In this document: positions 1 to 8,980 of the stretch, piece by piece
Numbering within the stretch: the first letter of the stretch is position 1
How the letters are laid out: each line of letters starts with the position of its first letter
DNA from: Candidatus Nanopelagicales bacterium
GTDB taxonomy: Bacteria; Actinomycetota; Actinomycetes; S36-B12; UBA10799
Length of the DNA stretch: 37,815 bases
Assembly (NCBI GenBank): GCA_030157755.1
Contig: JAOAUD010000165.1
Coordinates: forward strand, 1-37,815
Reading direction: 5' to 3'
Notes under the pieces: model-generated
Told to the model about the DNA's origin: nothing
Database searches by the model: none
Seen by the model: the letters and a program-made list of their open reading frames with translations, nothing else
Position numbers and translations under genes: made by a program

Positions 1-421
1 GGTCCGAACGGTTCGCGCCCGGACCAACTCCCGCGGCTATGAATTGTTGAGAGGACAAATCGAGCCTTTTCGTAACAGTGGTGATCCCACGTTGTCACGA
101 GAGACCCGAGTTCGAACACGCGAGCGTCAGCAACGTCGTCCCAGACCGCGATTATGGCCCAATGATGTGGGTCTGCATCGCGGAGGCTGAACGTCTCGCC
201 GGACCCTGTTCCGAGCAGTTTCGCGAATCGAAGTCCATGGCTGCGCCTGACTCGGGACCGGTCTGTTGCCATTCGCCACAGCGCTCCCGGAACGGCGCGG
301 TTGCGTACACCCCAAATGTGCATAGTGACGACTGGTGGCGTCGACGCGGGGGTGGTCATGGCACAACGGTAGATGCGCCTGTGCGTCACTCGGTGGGCAA
401 CTAGCCAATCAACTCGCCAAG

Positions 422-1753
422 ATGGGCCATGTGGAAGAGCGCGCAGCAATAGACAACCCAGCATTCACTGCTGATGTTCAGGCGTTAGCCCATGCGGTCG
501 GGTTGGCAATTGACCCACCAGTTACCGACCCGCTGGCTCTCGATGCGCTCCCGGAGTCGATGCCCCAGGAGGGCATCGGACCCGACGCGGCAATTGATCT
601 CGTGGCTCAGATTGCACTGCCAGAGTCATCGTCCCTGCGCGATCCGCTAGCAGCTTCTCGGATGGCGACCCCGACACCTTGGTTAACGTGGGCCGCCGCC
701 GTGTGGGCAGCAGCCCGTAGCGAGAACCTCCTTCACAAAGCAGATACTCCGCAGGTCAATGCTCTGCAGGACCGAGTTGTTGATTGGCTGGCGCCCCTGT
801 GGGGGATGGAGACCGGGCATCTGGTTCCCGGCGGGACCATCGCGAACCTCACTGCACTGTGGGCCGCTCGCGATGGTGCGGGTGCAACGACGATCGTCAC
901 TTCAGAGGCCGCGTCGGTGTCGGTGAAGAAGATCTCCAGAGTGCTGGGGATGCCGTTGATTCTCATCGACAGTGATCCCGACGAACGAATCAACCTCGAT
1001 GCACTCATTGATTTTGCTCGCCGAGATCCTGACGGGATGAGTCGCACCGTTGTGGTGCTCACTGCCGGAACACAGAACACTGGAGCGATAGACCCACTAA
1101 AGGATGCAATGAAGGGTCTCGCCCACTTGGGGCTGTCTCCAGCGTGGTGGCATGTTGACGCATCGTGGGCCGGACCATTGGCGTTCTCGTCGCGCTATCG
1201 CGGTTTACTCAAAGGCATCGACGATGCGGATTCGGTCACCGTGTCGACTCACAAGCTAATGTTCCAACCCACTGAATCTGCCCTGGTCCTGTTTCGAAAT
1301 GCAGTCCGGTCAGATGCGGTTCTGGAGTTCGCCGGACCTGACAACACGACCCAAATCGGATTGTTGGGATCGCGGTCTGACAGATCGTTGGCGATTGCGT
1401 TGCTGTTGCTTGCCTACGGCCAAGACGGACTTGCGAGCTGGCTGGAAACGGGCATTGGCAACATGATGACGGTGGCTGAGGCGTTACACGGCCGAGACGA
1501 TGTTGAGGTATTCAACAGCCCCACTTCAGGTGTGCTGTTATGGCGTCCGCTCCTTAAGGACACTGACGACGTACTGGCCCAACTTGGGGCCACGGTCGCG
1601 GGCCTTGGGCTCGCCGACGGGCGTCATTGGGTGCGCCAAGTGGGATCGAATCCGATCATGGATGTCGACGAGTTGATTGAGCGGATTTTTCACGTCCTGG
1701 ATGACCCCGAGGTGGAGGCCGCAGTCGATCCAACGCGCACAGCTGAAATGTAG
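422..1753 (+). CDS. PLP-dependent decarboxylase (glutamate/tyrosine/aspartate decarboxylase superfamily)
   Basis: ORF 335..1753; likely start is the internal ATG at 422 (MGHVEERAAIDNPAF). Group II decarboxylase motifs: WHVDASWAGP and STHKLMFQP (PLP lysine). Confidence 0.8.
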   Translation: MGHVEERAAIDNPAFTADVQALAHAVGLAIDPPVTDPLALDALPESMPQEGIGPDAAIDLVAQIALPESSSLRDPLAASRMATPTPWLTWAAAVWAAARSENLLHKADTPQVNALQDRVVDWLAPLWGMETGHLVPGGTIANLTALWAARDGAGATTIVTSEAASVSVKKISRVLGMPLILIDSDPDERINLDALIDFARRDPDGMSRTVVVLTAGTQNTGAIDPLKDAMKGLAHLGLSPAWWHVDASWAGPLAFSSRYRGLLKGIDDADSVTVSTHKLMFQPTESALVLFRNAVRSDAVLEFAGPDNTTQIGLLGSRSDRSLAIALLLLAYGQDGLASWLETGIGNMMTVAEALHGRDDVEVFNSPTSGVLLWRPLLKDTDDVLAQLGATVAGLGLADGRHWVRQVGSNPIMDVDELIERIFHVLDDPEVEAAVDPTRTAEM

Positions 1754-1782
1754 TTGCGCGGCATGACGTCACCCTCTAGTGT
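1754..1782 (+). promoter_or_regulatory. Candidate leaderless promoter for the HEPN-like gene
   Basis: TTGCGC (1754-1759), 17-nt spacer, TAGTGT (1777-1782), 6 nt before ATG 1789. Confidence 0.4.
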
Positions 1783-1799
1783 TCGAACATGAGTTCGAA
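1782..1799. promoter_or_regulatory. Candidate LexA/SOS box overlapping the start codon
   Basis: TTCGAAC-ATGA-GTTCGAA: perfect 7+7 inverted repeat with N4 spacer, matching the actinobacterial LexA consensus TCGAAC-N4-GTTCGA. The ATG at 1789 is inside the spacer. Confidence 0.7.
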
Positions 1800-2304
1800 T
1801 AGGCCCGTCACCTTCGCAGATCAACCGTCGCCTGATGTTGCGCTCACCCATGCGCCGACTCCACCACCCCAGATCAATGCCGTTCCGCCTGAAGCTGTCC
1901 AGCTTGTTGGGCTCGCTGTCGATGGTCTGGCAGCTTGTGCCCGCGAGCAGGATCCAAATCAACGGTTCGCTGGTGCCCAACTGGCAGCATTGCGCGCCGC
2001 TGCTGCCCTGGTGGCTGTTCGTTCCCGAACGTCGTCAGACCCGCAGGGGATGACCCGCGGGCGGGCACTCAATGTGTGGCAACTGCTTGCGCGTGTTGCC
2101 CCGGAGTTGTCGGAATGGGCTGCGCTCTTCCACTACTCCGCAGAGAAGCGGACGGCTGTGGCGGCGGGAACCACCGCCGTCAGTACGCGCGACGCTGACG
2201 ACACATTGCGTGACGCTGCGAAATTCGTCGCCGCAGTTGCCCGGAGGCTGGGCATTCCTAGCCGCCGTTTGGATCTCACCACCCAATGGTTGGCTGTGAC
2301 CTAA
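1789..2304 (+). CDS. SAV_6107-like HEPN domain protein
   Basis: 171 aa; RFAGAQLAALRAAAALVA ... VWQLLARVAPELSEWAALFHYSAEKRTAVAAG ... DADDTLRDAAKFVAAVARRLG resembles the actinobacterial SAV_6107 HEPN family from recall. Confidence 0.7.
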   Translation: MSSNRPVTFADQPSPDVALTHAPTPPPQINAVPPEAVQLVGLAVDGLAACAREQDPNQRFAGAQLAALRAAAALVAVRSRTSSDPQGMTRGRALNVWQLLARVAPELSEWAALFHYSAEKRTAVAAGTTAVSTRDADDTLRDAAKFVAAVARRLGIPSRRLDLTTQWLAVT

Positions 2305-2365
2305 TCCGCGTCTCAAAGGGTGTTGTTTCTAGGTGATTTCAGGTGGTCAGTGAGAGAGTGGCCGT

Positions 2366-4000
2366 ATGCCAGACAAACCTGCAGCTCGACCAAGCTTGCG
2401 GCTCATCGCCGGTGACCTGGTGAGCTCGCTCGCTCACGATGTTGCTGAAATCGCCGAAGTTGCCCTCACAGGCAAGACTTCAGAGGAGCGAGAAAAGGTC
2501 GAGGCAACATCAGACCGACCGGACAAGCAGTCGCGGGCCCGCACAGTTGCCGTCATTGGCGGAGGCATCGCTGGTTTGTCGGCCGCTTGGTCGCTGGTCA
2601 GTGATCGTCAAGCTGATGCCGACGTCATCGTCTATGAATCATCGCCATCGGTTGGCGGCAAGTTACGTCTCAACGAGATTGAGGGCCTGTCGTTAGACGC
2701 CGGTGCCGAGTCAATGCTTGCGGTGCGTCCCGAGGCAATTGCACTGACCAAGGCTGTCGGGTTGGGATCTTCGATCGTGAATCCCGCCACCACATCTGCA
2801 GCTGTGTATTCACGCGGTGAGTTGCGACCCCTGCCGACTGGGTTGATCAGTGGTATCCCAACTGATTTGCGTGCGCTTGCAGCAAGTGACGTGTTGTCTG
2901 TCCCGGGCCTGTTGCGAATTCCACTCGACCACGTGTTGCCCAAGACGTCTATTCCTGGCGATGTGTCCGTGGGTGACTACGTGGCAACCCGGATGGGTCG
3001 AGAGGTTGTAGACCGACTCGTGGAGCCAATGCTTGGTGGTGTCTACGCCGGGCGCGCTGAGGAACTCAGCCTTGAGATGACCGTGCCCGCCCTCTACCGC
3101 TTGGCTCGGCGGGAGCGTTCGTTGCTCGCCGCAGCGAAGGAGGCACGCAAGACCGGCGCTGCACCAAGCGGCGCTCGGCGAGGTCCGGTATTCGCGGGGA
3201 TTTCTGGCGGCGTAGGTCGGTTGCCGATCGCATTAGCCGAACGACTTGAGCGCCGTGGCGTGACGATTGACCGCGGCACCGAGGTCACCGGGATCCGACG
3301 TACGTCGCGTGGATGGCGAGTACTTACCGGTGAAAAAGGAGACCGTGAGGGCCGTACGGTCGACGCGATTGTCCTGGCGGTCCCCGCCCCTGTCGCCGCG
3401 AAACTTCTGCGCAAGGTGAATTCCGGCGCAGCTGCGGGTCTCGACACAGTCGGTTACGCAAGTGTCGCTTTGACTACCTTCCTCTATGCGCCGGAAGAGG
3501 TGTCAGCGAAGGTTCAGGGCAGTGGATTCTTGGTGCCCCCGGTGGAGGGTTTCGGCGTCAAGGCGGCGACCTTCGCATCCAGAAAGTGGGCGTGGGTTGC
3601 TCGTTCTGGGGCGGTTGGTCGCAAACGTGGCTCGGACAAGCGCAGCTTCATGGTGGTGCGGGCATCGCTGGGTCGCTTCGGCGAACCCGGGCTGCTCCAG
3701 CGTTCAGACGAGGAATTGGCCGCACTCGCAGCAAAGGAACTGACTCAGCTCGCAGGACTGCCCGCTAAACCGCTGGTCAGCCGGGTCAATCGCTGGGACG
3801 ACGCGCTGCCGCAGTACACGGTTGGGCATCGCGGTCGCATGGCGTTGGTCCGCGAAGCACTCGTTGATACACCTGGGTTGGTCGTGTGTGGCGCGGCTTA
3901 TGACGGAGTTGGGATCGCAGCTTGCATCGGCTCAGCACAGTTTGCCGCCGGGCAGGTCGTGACCTACTTGAGTGAACGGGGACAATGGGCGCATGGCTGA
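2366..4000 (+). CDS. hemY: Protoporphyrinogen/coproporphyrinogen III oxidase (HemY/CgoX type)
   Basis: FAD-binding [18 protein letters not shown]-terminal [25 protein letters not shown]; directly upstream of the HemQ-like gene. About 60 aa N-terminal extension before the Rossmann motif. Confidence 0.88.
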   Translation: MPDKPAARPSLRLIAGDLVSSLAHDVAEIAEVALTGKTSEEREKVEATSDRPDKQSRARTVAVIGGGIAGLSAAWSLVSDRQADADVIVYESSPSVGGKLRLNEIEGLSLDAGAESMLAVRPEAIALTKAVGLGSSIVNPATTSAAVYSRGELRPLPTGLISGIPTDLRALAASDVLSVPGLLRIPLDHVLPKTSIPGDVSVGDYVATRMGREVVDRLVEPMLGGVYAGRAEELSLEMTVPALYRLARRERSLLAAAKEARKTGAAPSGARRGPVFAGISGGVGRLPIALAERLERRGVTIDRGTEVTGIRRTSRGWRVLTGEKGDREGRTVDAIVLAVPAPVAAKLLRKVNSGAAAGLDTVGYASVALTTFLYAPEEVSAKVQGSGFLVPPVEGFGVKAATFASRKWAWVARSGAVGRKRGSDKRSFMVVRASLGRFGEPGLLQRSDEELAALAAKELTQLAGLPAKPLVSRVNRWDDALPQYTVGHRGRMALVREALVDTPGLVVCGAAYDGVGIAACIGSAQFAAGQVVTYLSERGQWAHG

Positions 4001-4706
4001 GTCGAAGGAAGTTCAGAAGCCCAAAGCACGTGATCTCAACGATGTCATCCGTTATGCGATGTGGTCGGTGTTCAAGGTCGATCGCACCGCAATTGACGAG
4101 CTCCCCAAAGATGCCGCCGACGAAGTTGAGCAGGCGCTTTCAGCGCTGCAAGCATCCGATGACGTCGTCGTCCGGGGTTGGTACGACGTGGCAGGTCTAC
4201 GCGGTGACGCTGACCTCATGTTGTGGTCACACGCCGAATCAAGTTCAGCGCTGCAGGCCACCTATCACGCGGTCCTGCGCACGGCCTTCGGTCGATACCT
4301 GAAGCCGGTGTGGTCCCAAATGGCGCTGCATCGCCCGGCGGAATTCAACAAGTCGCACGTCCCCGCTTTCCTGGCGGACGAACGCGCACACAAGTTCGTC
4401 TGTGTATACCCATTCGTCAGGTCGTACGAGTGGTACCTGTTGCCGGACGAAGAACGTCGCGAACTACTCGTCGAACACGGCGTGATGGGTCGCGAGTACC
4501 CAGACGTGCGCGCAAACACCGTCCCCGCATTTGCACTCGGCGACTATGAGTGGATTCTTGCCTTTGAGGCAGATGACCTCTCGCGGATCGTGGATCTCAT
4601 GCGGCATCTGCGAGCTTCGCGTGCCAGGCTTCACGTGCGTGAAGAAATTCCTTTCTACACGGGGGAGCGCCGTGCGCTCGCCGACTTCATAGCTGACGTG
4701 AGATGA
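3993..4706 (+). CDS. hemQ: Coproheme decarboxylase (HemQ/ChdC, chlorite dismutase-like)
   Basis: ORF 3972..4706; likely start ATG 3993 overlapping the hemY stop (ATGGCTGA). [33 protein letters not shown] and IPFYTGER motifs typical of the family. Confidence 0.9.
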   Translation: MAESKEVQKPKARDLNDVIRYAMWSVFKVDRTAIDELPKDAADEVEQALSALQASDDVVVRGWYDVAGLRGDADLMLWSHAESSSALQATYHAVLRTAFGRYLKPVWSQMALHRPAEFNKSHVPAFLADERAHKFVCVYPFVRSYEWYLLPDEERRELLVEHGVMGREYPDVRANTVPAFALGDYEWILAFEADDLSRIVDLMRHLRASRARLHVREEIPFYTGERRALADFIADVR

Positions 4707-4713
4707 GGCATTT

Positions 4714-5163
4714 GTGAGTTCTCCCAAGAAGGATGGCCCGGCTCGGCCCGACGGCTCCGCGTACGACGTCACAAAGTCGGAGGACGAATGGAAGGACTCG
4801 CTGTCGCGCGAGGAGTACTACGTCCTGCGTGAGGCCGGAACCGAGCCGCCGTTCACCGGCGAGTACACAGACACCAAGACTGTCGGCACCTATCGCTGTC
4901 GGGCCTGCCAGGCCGAACTTTTCTCGTCGGACAGCAAGTTCGATTCCCATTGCGGGTGGCCTTCGTTCTTCACGCCGCTGGCGGGCGATTCCGTCGTGCT
5001 ACTTGAAGACCGCTCACTGCTCGGCGGGGTTCGCACCGAGGCTCGCTGCGCGAAATGCGGATCCCACCTGGGTCACGTCTTCGAGGGCGAGGGGTACGAC
5101 ACTCCGACAGACCAGCGGTGGTGCATCAACTCCATCAGCATCACTCTCGACCCCAAGCCGTAG
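4714..5163 (+). CDS. msrB: Peptide methionine-R-sulfoxide reductase MsrB
   Basis: GTG start. CRACQAELF, SHCGWPSFF, CAKCGSHLGHVF (zinc CxxC pairs), RWCINSISI catalytic Cys motif. Confidence 0.95.
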   Translation: MSSPKKDGPARPDGSAYDVTKSEDEWKDSLSREEYYVLREAGTEPPFTGEYTDTKTVGTYRCRACQAELFSSDSKFDSHCGWPSFFTPLAGDSVVLLEDRSLLGGVRTEARCAKCGSHLGHVFEGEGYDTPTDQRWCINSISITLDPKP

Positions 5164-5183
5164 TCGATCCCTCTCGCCTTGTT

Positions 5184-6311
5184 ATGACGAGCTTGTCCGT
5201 TGCTGAGGTCCGCCGCCTGAGGTTGATCTCGTTACTGCTGGCCGGGCATGATTTCACGACCCCCGAGCAGGTCGTTGAATGGTTTTCGGCAATGCAGGCT
5301 CAAGACCTCGCGAGTGTGAAGTGGTCGCTCGGAGTGAGGCTGCCCGGGCTGACTGAGACTGATATTGACGAGGCGATCGAGCGCGGTTCTATCCTGCGAA
5401 CCTGGCCGATGCGCGGCACGATTCACCTCATTCCCGCCCGTGATGCGCGCTGGATGTTGGCCACGATGGGCGTGCGGCAACTGTCCGGAGTCCAGAAGCG
5501 GTGGGACTACCTCGGGCTCGATCGCCCAACCGTCGAACGCGCGGGGGAGTTACTCGCCGAAGCACTGACGGGTAACAAACGCCTGACTCGGTCGCAGGCC
5601 GCCGCCCTGTTTACCGCTGAAGGAATCGACGCGAGTGGCCAACGGCTTTACCACTTGCTCTGGCACTCCTCGCAAGTTGGCATCACGTGTATCGGGCCCA
5701 CGGTAGACAAGGAGCAGACCTTCGTCCTGCTCAGCGATTGGGCGCCGGATCAGCGACAACTCGAAGGCGAGGAGGCGTTGGCCGAGCTCGCCTGGAGCTA
5801 CTTCCGAGCTCATGGGCCAGCCCTCGTTACCGACTTCTCCGGGTGGGCCGGGATCCCAGTCACGGCCGCCCGAAAGGCAATAACGGCCAATGTCGGCCGA
5901 TTGACCACTGTCGAAACGGAATTCGGAGACATGTGGTTGGCCTCGGAACGCGACGATGCAGCGGAAGATCTGCGGGGCTCCCGTGCCCGCTCAAACGTCT
6001 TGACGCTTCCGGGCTTTGACGAGCTGATTCTTGGATATAAGGACCGCCGAGCATTCCTGGAGCCCGATCAGTTTGCTGCCGTCGTTCCGGGCAACAACGG
6101 CGTCTTCAAGCCGACGGTTGTTGATGCGGGCCGCGTTGTCGGTATCTGGAAGCGAACGGTGACCAAGTCGAAGGTGAAGGTGGAGGCGATTCCATTCGCC
6201 GAGTTCAGCGCCACACAACGCGAGGGGATCGGTAGAGCCGCCGCTGGCTTCGGTCAATACCTGGGTCTTCCCGCGGAAGTTGTAGACGCTAAATCGCCGT
6301 CCCAGATGTAA
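5184..6311 (+). CDS. HTH_42 winged-helix protein, AlkZ-like DNA glycosylase family
   Basis: ORF 5055..6311; likely start ATG 5184 (MTSLSVAEVRRLRL). MQAQDLASVKWSLGVR, RTWPMRGTIHLI, TLPGFDELILGYKDR motifs typical of HTH_42/AlkZ proteins. Confidence 0.82.
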   Translation: MTSLSVAEVRRLRLISLLLAGHDFTTPEQVVEWFSAMQAQDLASVKWSLGVRLPGLTETDIDEAIERGSILRTWPMRGTIHLIPARDARWMLATMGVRQLSGVQKRWDYLGLDRPTVERAGELLAEALTGNKRLTRSQAAALFTAEGIDASGQRLYHLLWHSSQVGITCIGPTVDKEQTFVLLSDWAPDQRQLEGEEALAELAWSYFRAHGPALVTDFSGWAGIPVTAARKAITANVGRLTTVETEFGDMWLASERDDAAEDLRGSRARSNVLTLPGFDELILGYKDRRAFLEPDQFAAVVPGNNGVFKPTVVDAGRVVGIWKRTVTKSKVKVEAIPFAEFSATQREGIGRAAAGFGQYLGLPAEVVDAKSPSQM

Positions 6312-6312
6312 G

Positions 6313-6933
6313 TTGGCTGGCGTGTCGGAGGGTGAACAGGCGAGCGAATTTCGCCAGTGGGTGAGGGACCGTACGTTGGCGGTTGCCCACGAGCACCTCG
6401 TCGAACAAGGATGGGATCGGGTGCGGGTTGGTCAGATCGCAGAAGAAGTTGGTGTCAGCCGCCCGACCTTGTATGCAGAATTCGGAAACAAGGAAGGCAT
6501 CGCCGAAGCGCTGGTATTGGCCGAGACCAATCGGTTTCTCGTGGGGATCCAGCAGCGCCTCGATCGCAACGTGACTGAACCTGAGAAGGCGATCAGAGCG
6601 GCGATTCGCTACACCTTTGCCGAAGCCGACAAGAGCGCGCTATTGCGAGCGATCCTTACCTCGTCGGATGAAGGCAACGACACGATGCTTCCGCTTCTCA
6701 CGACTCGGTCTGAGCCGATCTTCCATTCGGCGACCCAGTTTCTTGTTGCCTGGTTCGCCGAGAACTACCCCGGCATCAACAAGGAGCAACTGACCGACGG
6801 AGTGGATGCCCTGGTGCGACTGGTGGTCAGCAATCTGATGTTCCCTGGACCGCGACCTAAACAGACCCCCAATCGCGTTGCCAACGTCGCACTTGCCTTG
6901 TTCGGCGATCAATTGGAAGGTCCTGGCGCTTAA
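6313..6933 (+). CDS. TetR family transcriptional regulator
   Basis: N-terminal HTH: GWDRVRVGQIAEEVGVSRPTLYAEFGNKEGIAEALV. Confidence 0.92.
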   Translation: MAGVSEGEQASEFRQWVRDRTLAVAHEHLVEQGWDRVRVGQIAEEVGVSRPTLYAEFGNKEGIAEALVLAETNRFLVGIQQRLDRNVTEPEKAIRAAIRYTFAEADKSALLRAILTSSDEGNDTMLPLLTTRSEPIFHSATQFLVAWFAENYPGINKEQLTDGVDALVRLVVSNLMFPGPRPKQTPNRVANVALALFGDQLEGPGA

Positions 6934-7229
6934 TCCCCGCCACACGAATGTGCCTGCGCAAGGTGCGCAGCGATGCGGTGGACCTGTTGGTGGTCATTCA
7001 TGCGACGTGCGCGGTTGAGGTCGGCAATAGCTTCTGGGCCCAGCGCGACCCACTCCTCCCAGATGCCAACGGATCCACACACGACGTTCAGTGCGAAGTC
7101 GTCGCGGTCGCTCGCCCACAGGCTCCAGGACCAACCGACCTCCGTCTCAATCCACCAGTTGGCATCATCGGACTTCAGCCGTTCCGGCCAGGCGTCGCGA
7201 TCAACTTCTCGTCGATTGGCTGGCTGCAT
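6930..7229 (-). CDS. Small conserved-looking hypothetical protein (99 aa)
   Basis: C-terminal part of ORF 6930..7499 from an internal Met: MQPANRREVDRDAWPERLKSDDANWWIETEVGWSWSLWASDRDDFALNVVCGSVGIWEEWVALGPEAIADL. It begins just downstream of the PEBP stop; its stop overlaps the convergent TetR stop. Confidence 0.6.
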   Translation of the reverse strand: MQPANRREVDRDAWPERLKSDDANWWIETEVGWSWSLWASDRDDFALNVVCGSVGIWEEWVALGPEAIADLNRARRMNDHQQVHRIAAHLAQAHSCGGD

Positions 7230-7245
7230 TTGCGGAGTCCGCGCG

Positions 7246-7863
7246 CTACTCGGCGATGCGGTACGTCGCTTCGAAGCTCGCTGAATCAAGCACGTGACCT
7301 TCGATCGCCGCCAGCAAGGTCGGCCCATCGAACGTGCCCTCGATGGGAGCACGATCCAGGTCGAGTGCGTAGACCGTGAAGGTGTAGTTGTGGGTGCGTT
7401 CGTCGTTCCAGGGCGGGAACGGACCGTCATATCCGAAGTATTGGCCACCCATGTCAGGGTCCCCAGCAAACCAATCCGTGTAGCTATTGATTCCGGCACG
7501 CAGGTTTGCGCCCGATGCCGGACCGGGCTTACCGCCGGGTGTCACCCCAGTGCTGAACGCCGCCTCGGCGAGTTCTGTTTGGTCGGCCGGGATATCGACG
7601 AGAACCCAGTGGAAGAAGTCTGCGCGCGGAAGTTCTGCTGGGACGCTGCGACCTTCCTGGTTGACGTCATCGGGAACGGTCGGTGCATCGGAATCGTGGA
7701 CCACCACGGCAAACGAACGGGTTCCTTCGGGGGCACCTGACCACCGCAGGTGCGGACTGACGTTGTCGGCGAACGTGGCATGGGATTCGGGATCCGGCTT
7801 ACCCATGGCGTGCACGGTGCTGATCGGCTGGCTGGGGGCGATGCTGAGGCTCGTCAGTTCCAT
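7246..7863 (-). CDS. YbhB/YbcL family Raf kinase inhibitor-like protein (PEBP)
   Basis: SPHLRWSGAPEGTRSFAVVVHDSDAPT, FFHWVLVDIPA, GYDGPFPPWNDERTHNYTFTVYALD are PEBP motifs. Confidence 0.92.
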   Translation of the reverse strand: MELTSLSIAPSQPISTVHAMGKPDPESHATFADNVSPHLRWSGAPEGTRSFAVVVHDSDAPTVPDDVNQEGRSVPAELPRADFFHWVLVDIPADQTELAEAAFSTGVTPGGKPGPASGANLRAGINSYTDWFAGDPDMGGQYFGYDGPFPPWNDERTHNYTFTVYALDLDRAPIEGTFDGPTLLAAIEGHVLDSASFEATYRIAE

Positions 7864-7916
7864 GCGGTCAGCTTACCGACCCACGCCTGCGGTTGGGTTC
7901 AGCCCGTAATGCCCGA

Positions 7917-7922
7917 TACCTT
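7917..7922 (+). promoter_or_regulatory. Candidate -10 element (leaderless) for the prim-pol gene
   Basis: TACCTT 5 nt before ATG 7928. Confidence 0.35.
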
Positions 7923-7927
7923 CAGGC

Positions 7928-8980
7928 ATGGCCAAGTACGGAGATCCCATTGAGATCGACGTTGCCGGGGTGCCAGTTCGGGTGTCGAATCCGGATCGGC
8001 CAATGTTCGCCGATGTTGATGTCAGCAAGCGAGAGCTCGTTGAGTACTACATCAGTGTTGGTCCCGGGATCCTGCGTGCTCTGCGGAACCGTCCCACCAC
8101 GTTGGAGCGTTGGCCGGACGGTGTTCATCCTGGAGTTGAACTCACCCAGCGAACTGGTCCCGCCAAAGAAGCGTTCTTTCAAAAGCGAATTCCGAAGGGT
8201 GCTCCCGATTGGGTACCCACGGCTCGGATCACCTTTCCCTCAGGCCGGTTTGCCGATGAGGTGTGCCCCGACAAGGTGGCGGTCATCGCTTGGGCCGCGA
8301 ACCTGGCAACGATCACGTTTCACCCATGGCCAGTTCGCCAGGATGACGTAGACCATCCCGACGAGTTGCGGATTGACCTCGACCCGCAGCCGGGAACGAG
8401 TTTCAAGGATGCGGTTCGCATAGCTGGCCTGGCTCACGAACTGCTCGACGAGCTCGGCTTCCGTGGGTTCCCCAAAACGTCAGGTGGCCGCGGGCTTCAT
8501 ATCTACCTGCGAGTTGAACCGCGATGGGACTTCATCGATATGCGACATGCGGCCATTGCGTTCGGGCGCGAACTCGAGCGTCGAGCGCCGGACATGGTGA
8601 CGACAAACTGGTGGAAGGAAGAGCGGGGCGAAAAGATCTTCGTCGACTACAACCAGAACGCGCGCGACCGGACTATCGCCTCGGCGTATTCGGTCCGACC
8701 TCGCCCGGGTGCCCCGGTGTCAGCGCCGATCGAATGGTCGGAACTGCCAGACATCGCCCCACTCGACTTCACGGTCAAGACGATGCCGGAGCGCTTCGCA
8801 CGGCTTGGGGATCTGCATCACGAGATTGATGATGTTGCGTACGACTTGGCGCCGCTTCTTGAGATGTACGAACGGGATGAACGCGATCGTGGGTTAGGCG
8901 AGATGCCTTACCCGCCTGACTACCCAAAGATGGCGGGGGAACCACTGCGTGTTCAGCCCAGTAGGAAGGCTTCGCAATGA
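7928..8980 (+). CDS. LigD-type primase-polymerase domain protein (Prim-PolC-like)
   Basis: RIDLDPQPGTSFKDAV (catalytic DxD), SGGRGLHIYLRVEP, NWWKEERGEKIFVDYNQNARDRTIASAYSVRPRPGAPVS. Confidence 0.9.
   Translation: MAKYGDPIEIDVAGVPVRVSNPDRPMFADVDVSKRELVEYYISVGPGILRALRNRPTTLERWPDGVHPGVELTQRTGPAKEAFFQKRIPKGAPDWVPTARITFPSGRFADEVCPDKVAVIAWAANLATITFHPWPVRQDDVDHPDELRIDLDPQPGTSFKDAVRIAGLAHELLDELGFRGFPKTSGGRGLHIYLRVEPRWDFIDMRHAAIAFGRELERRAPDMVTTNWWKEERGEKIFVDYNQNARDRTIASAYSVRPRPGAPVSAPIEWSELPDIAPLDFTVKTMPERFARLGDLHHEIDDVAYDLAPLLEMYERDERDRGLGEMPYPPDYPKMAGEPLRVQPSRKASQ

Noticed and set aside
1-25. GGTCCG...CGGACC hairpin with inner CGAAC-G-GTTCG, considered as a second LexA box or a terminator
   Set aside because: The inner half-sites are separated by one nucleotide, not the N4 needed for LexA; the window edge prevents judging whether it terminates an upstream gene.
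4714-5163. Possible catalytic defect in MsrB because of RWCIN instead of the more usual R(Y/H)CxN
   Set aside because: The catalytic Cys and Asn and both zinc CxxC pairs are present; the Trp is a plausible conservative variant.
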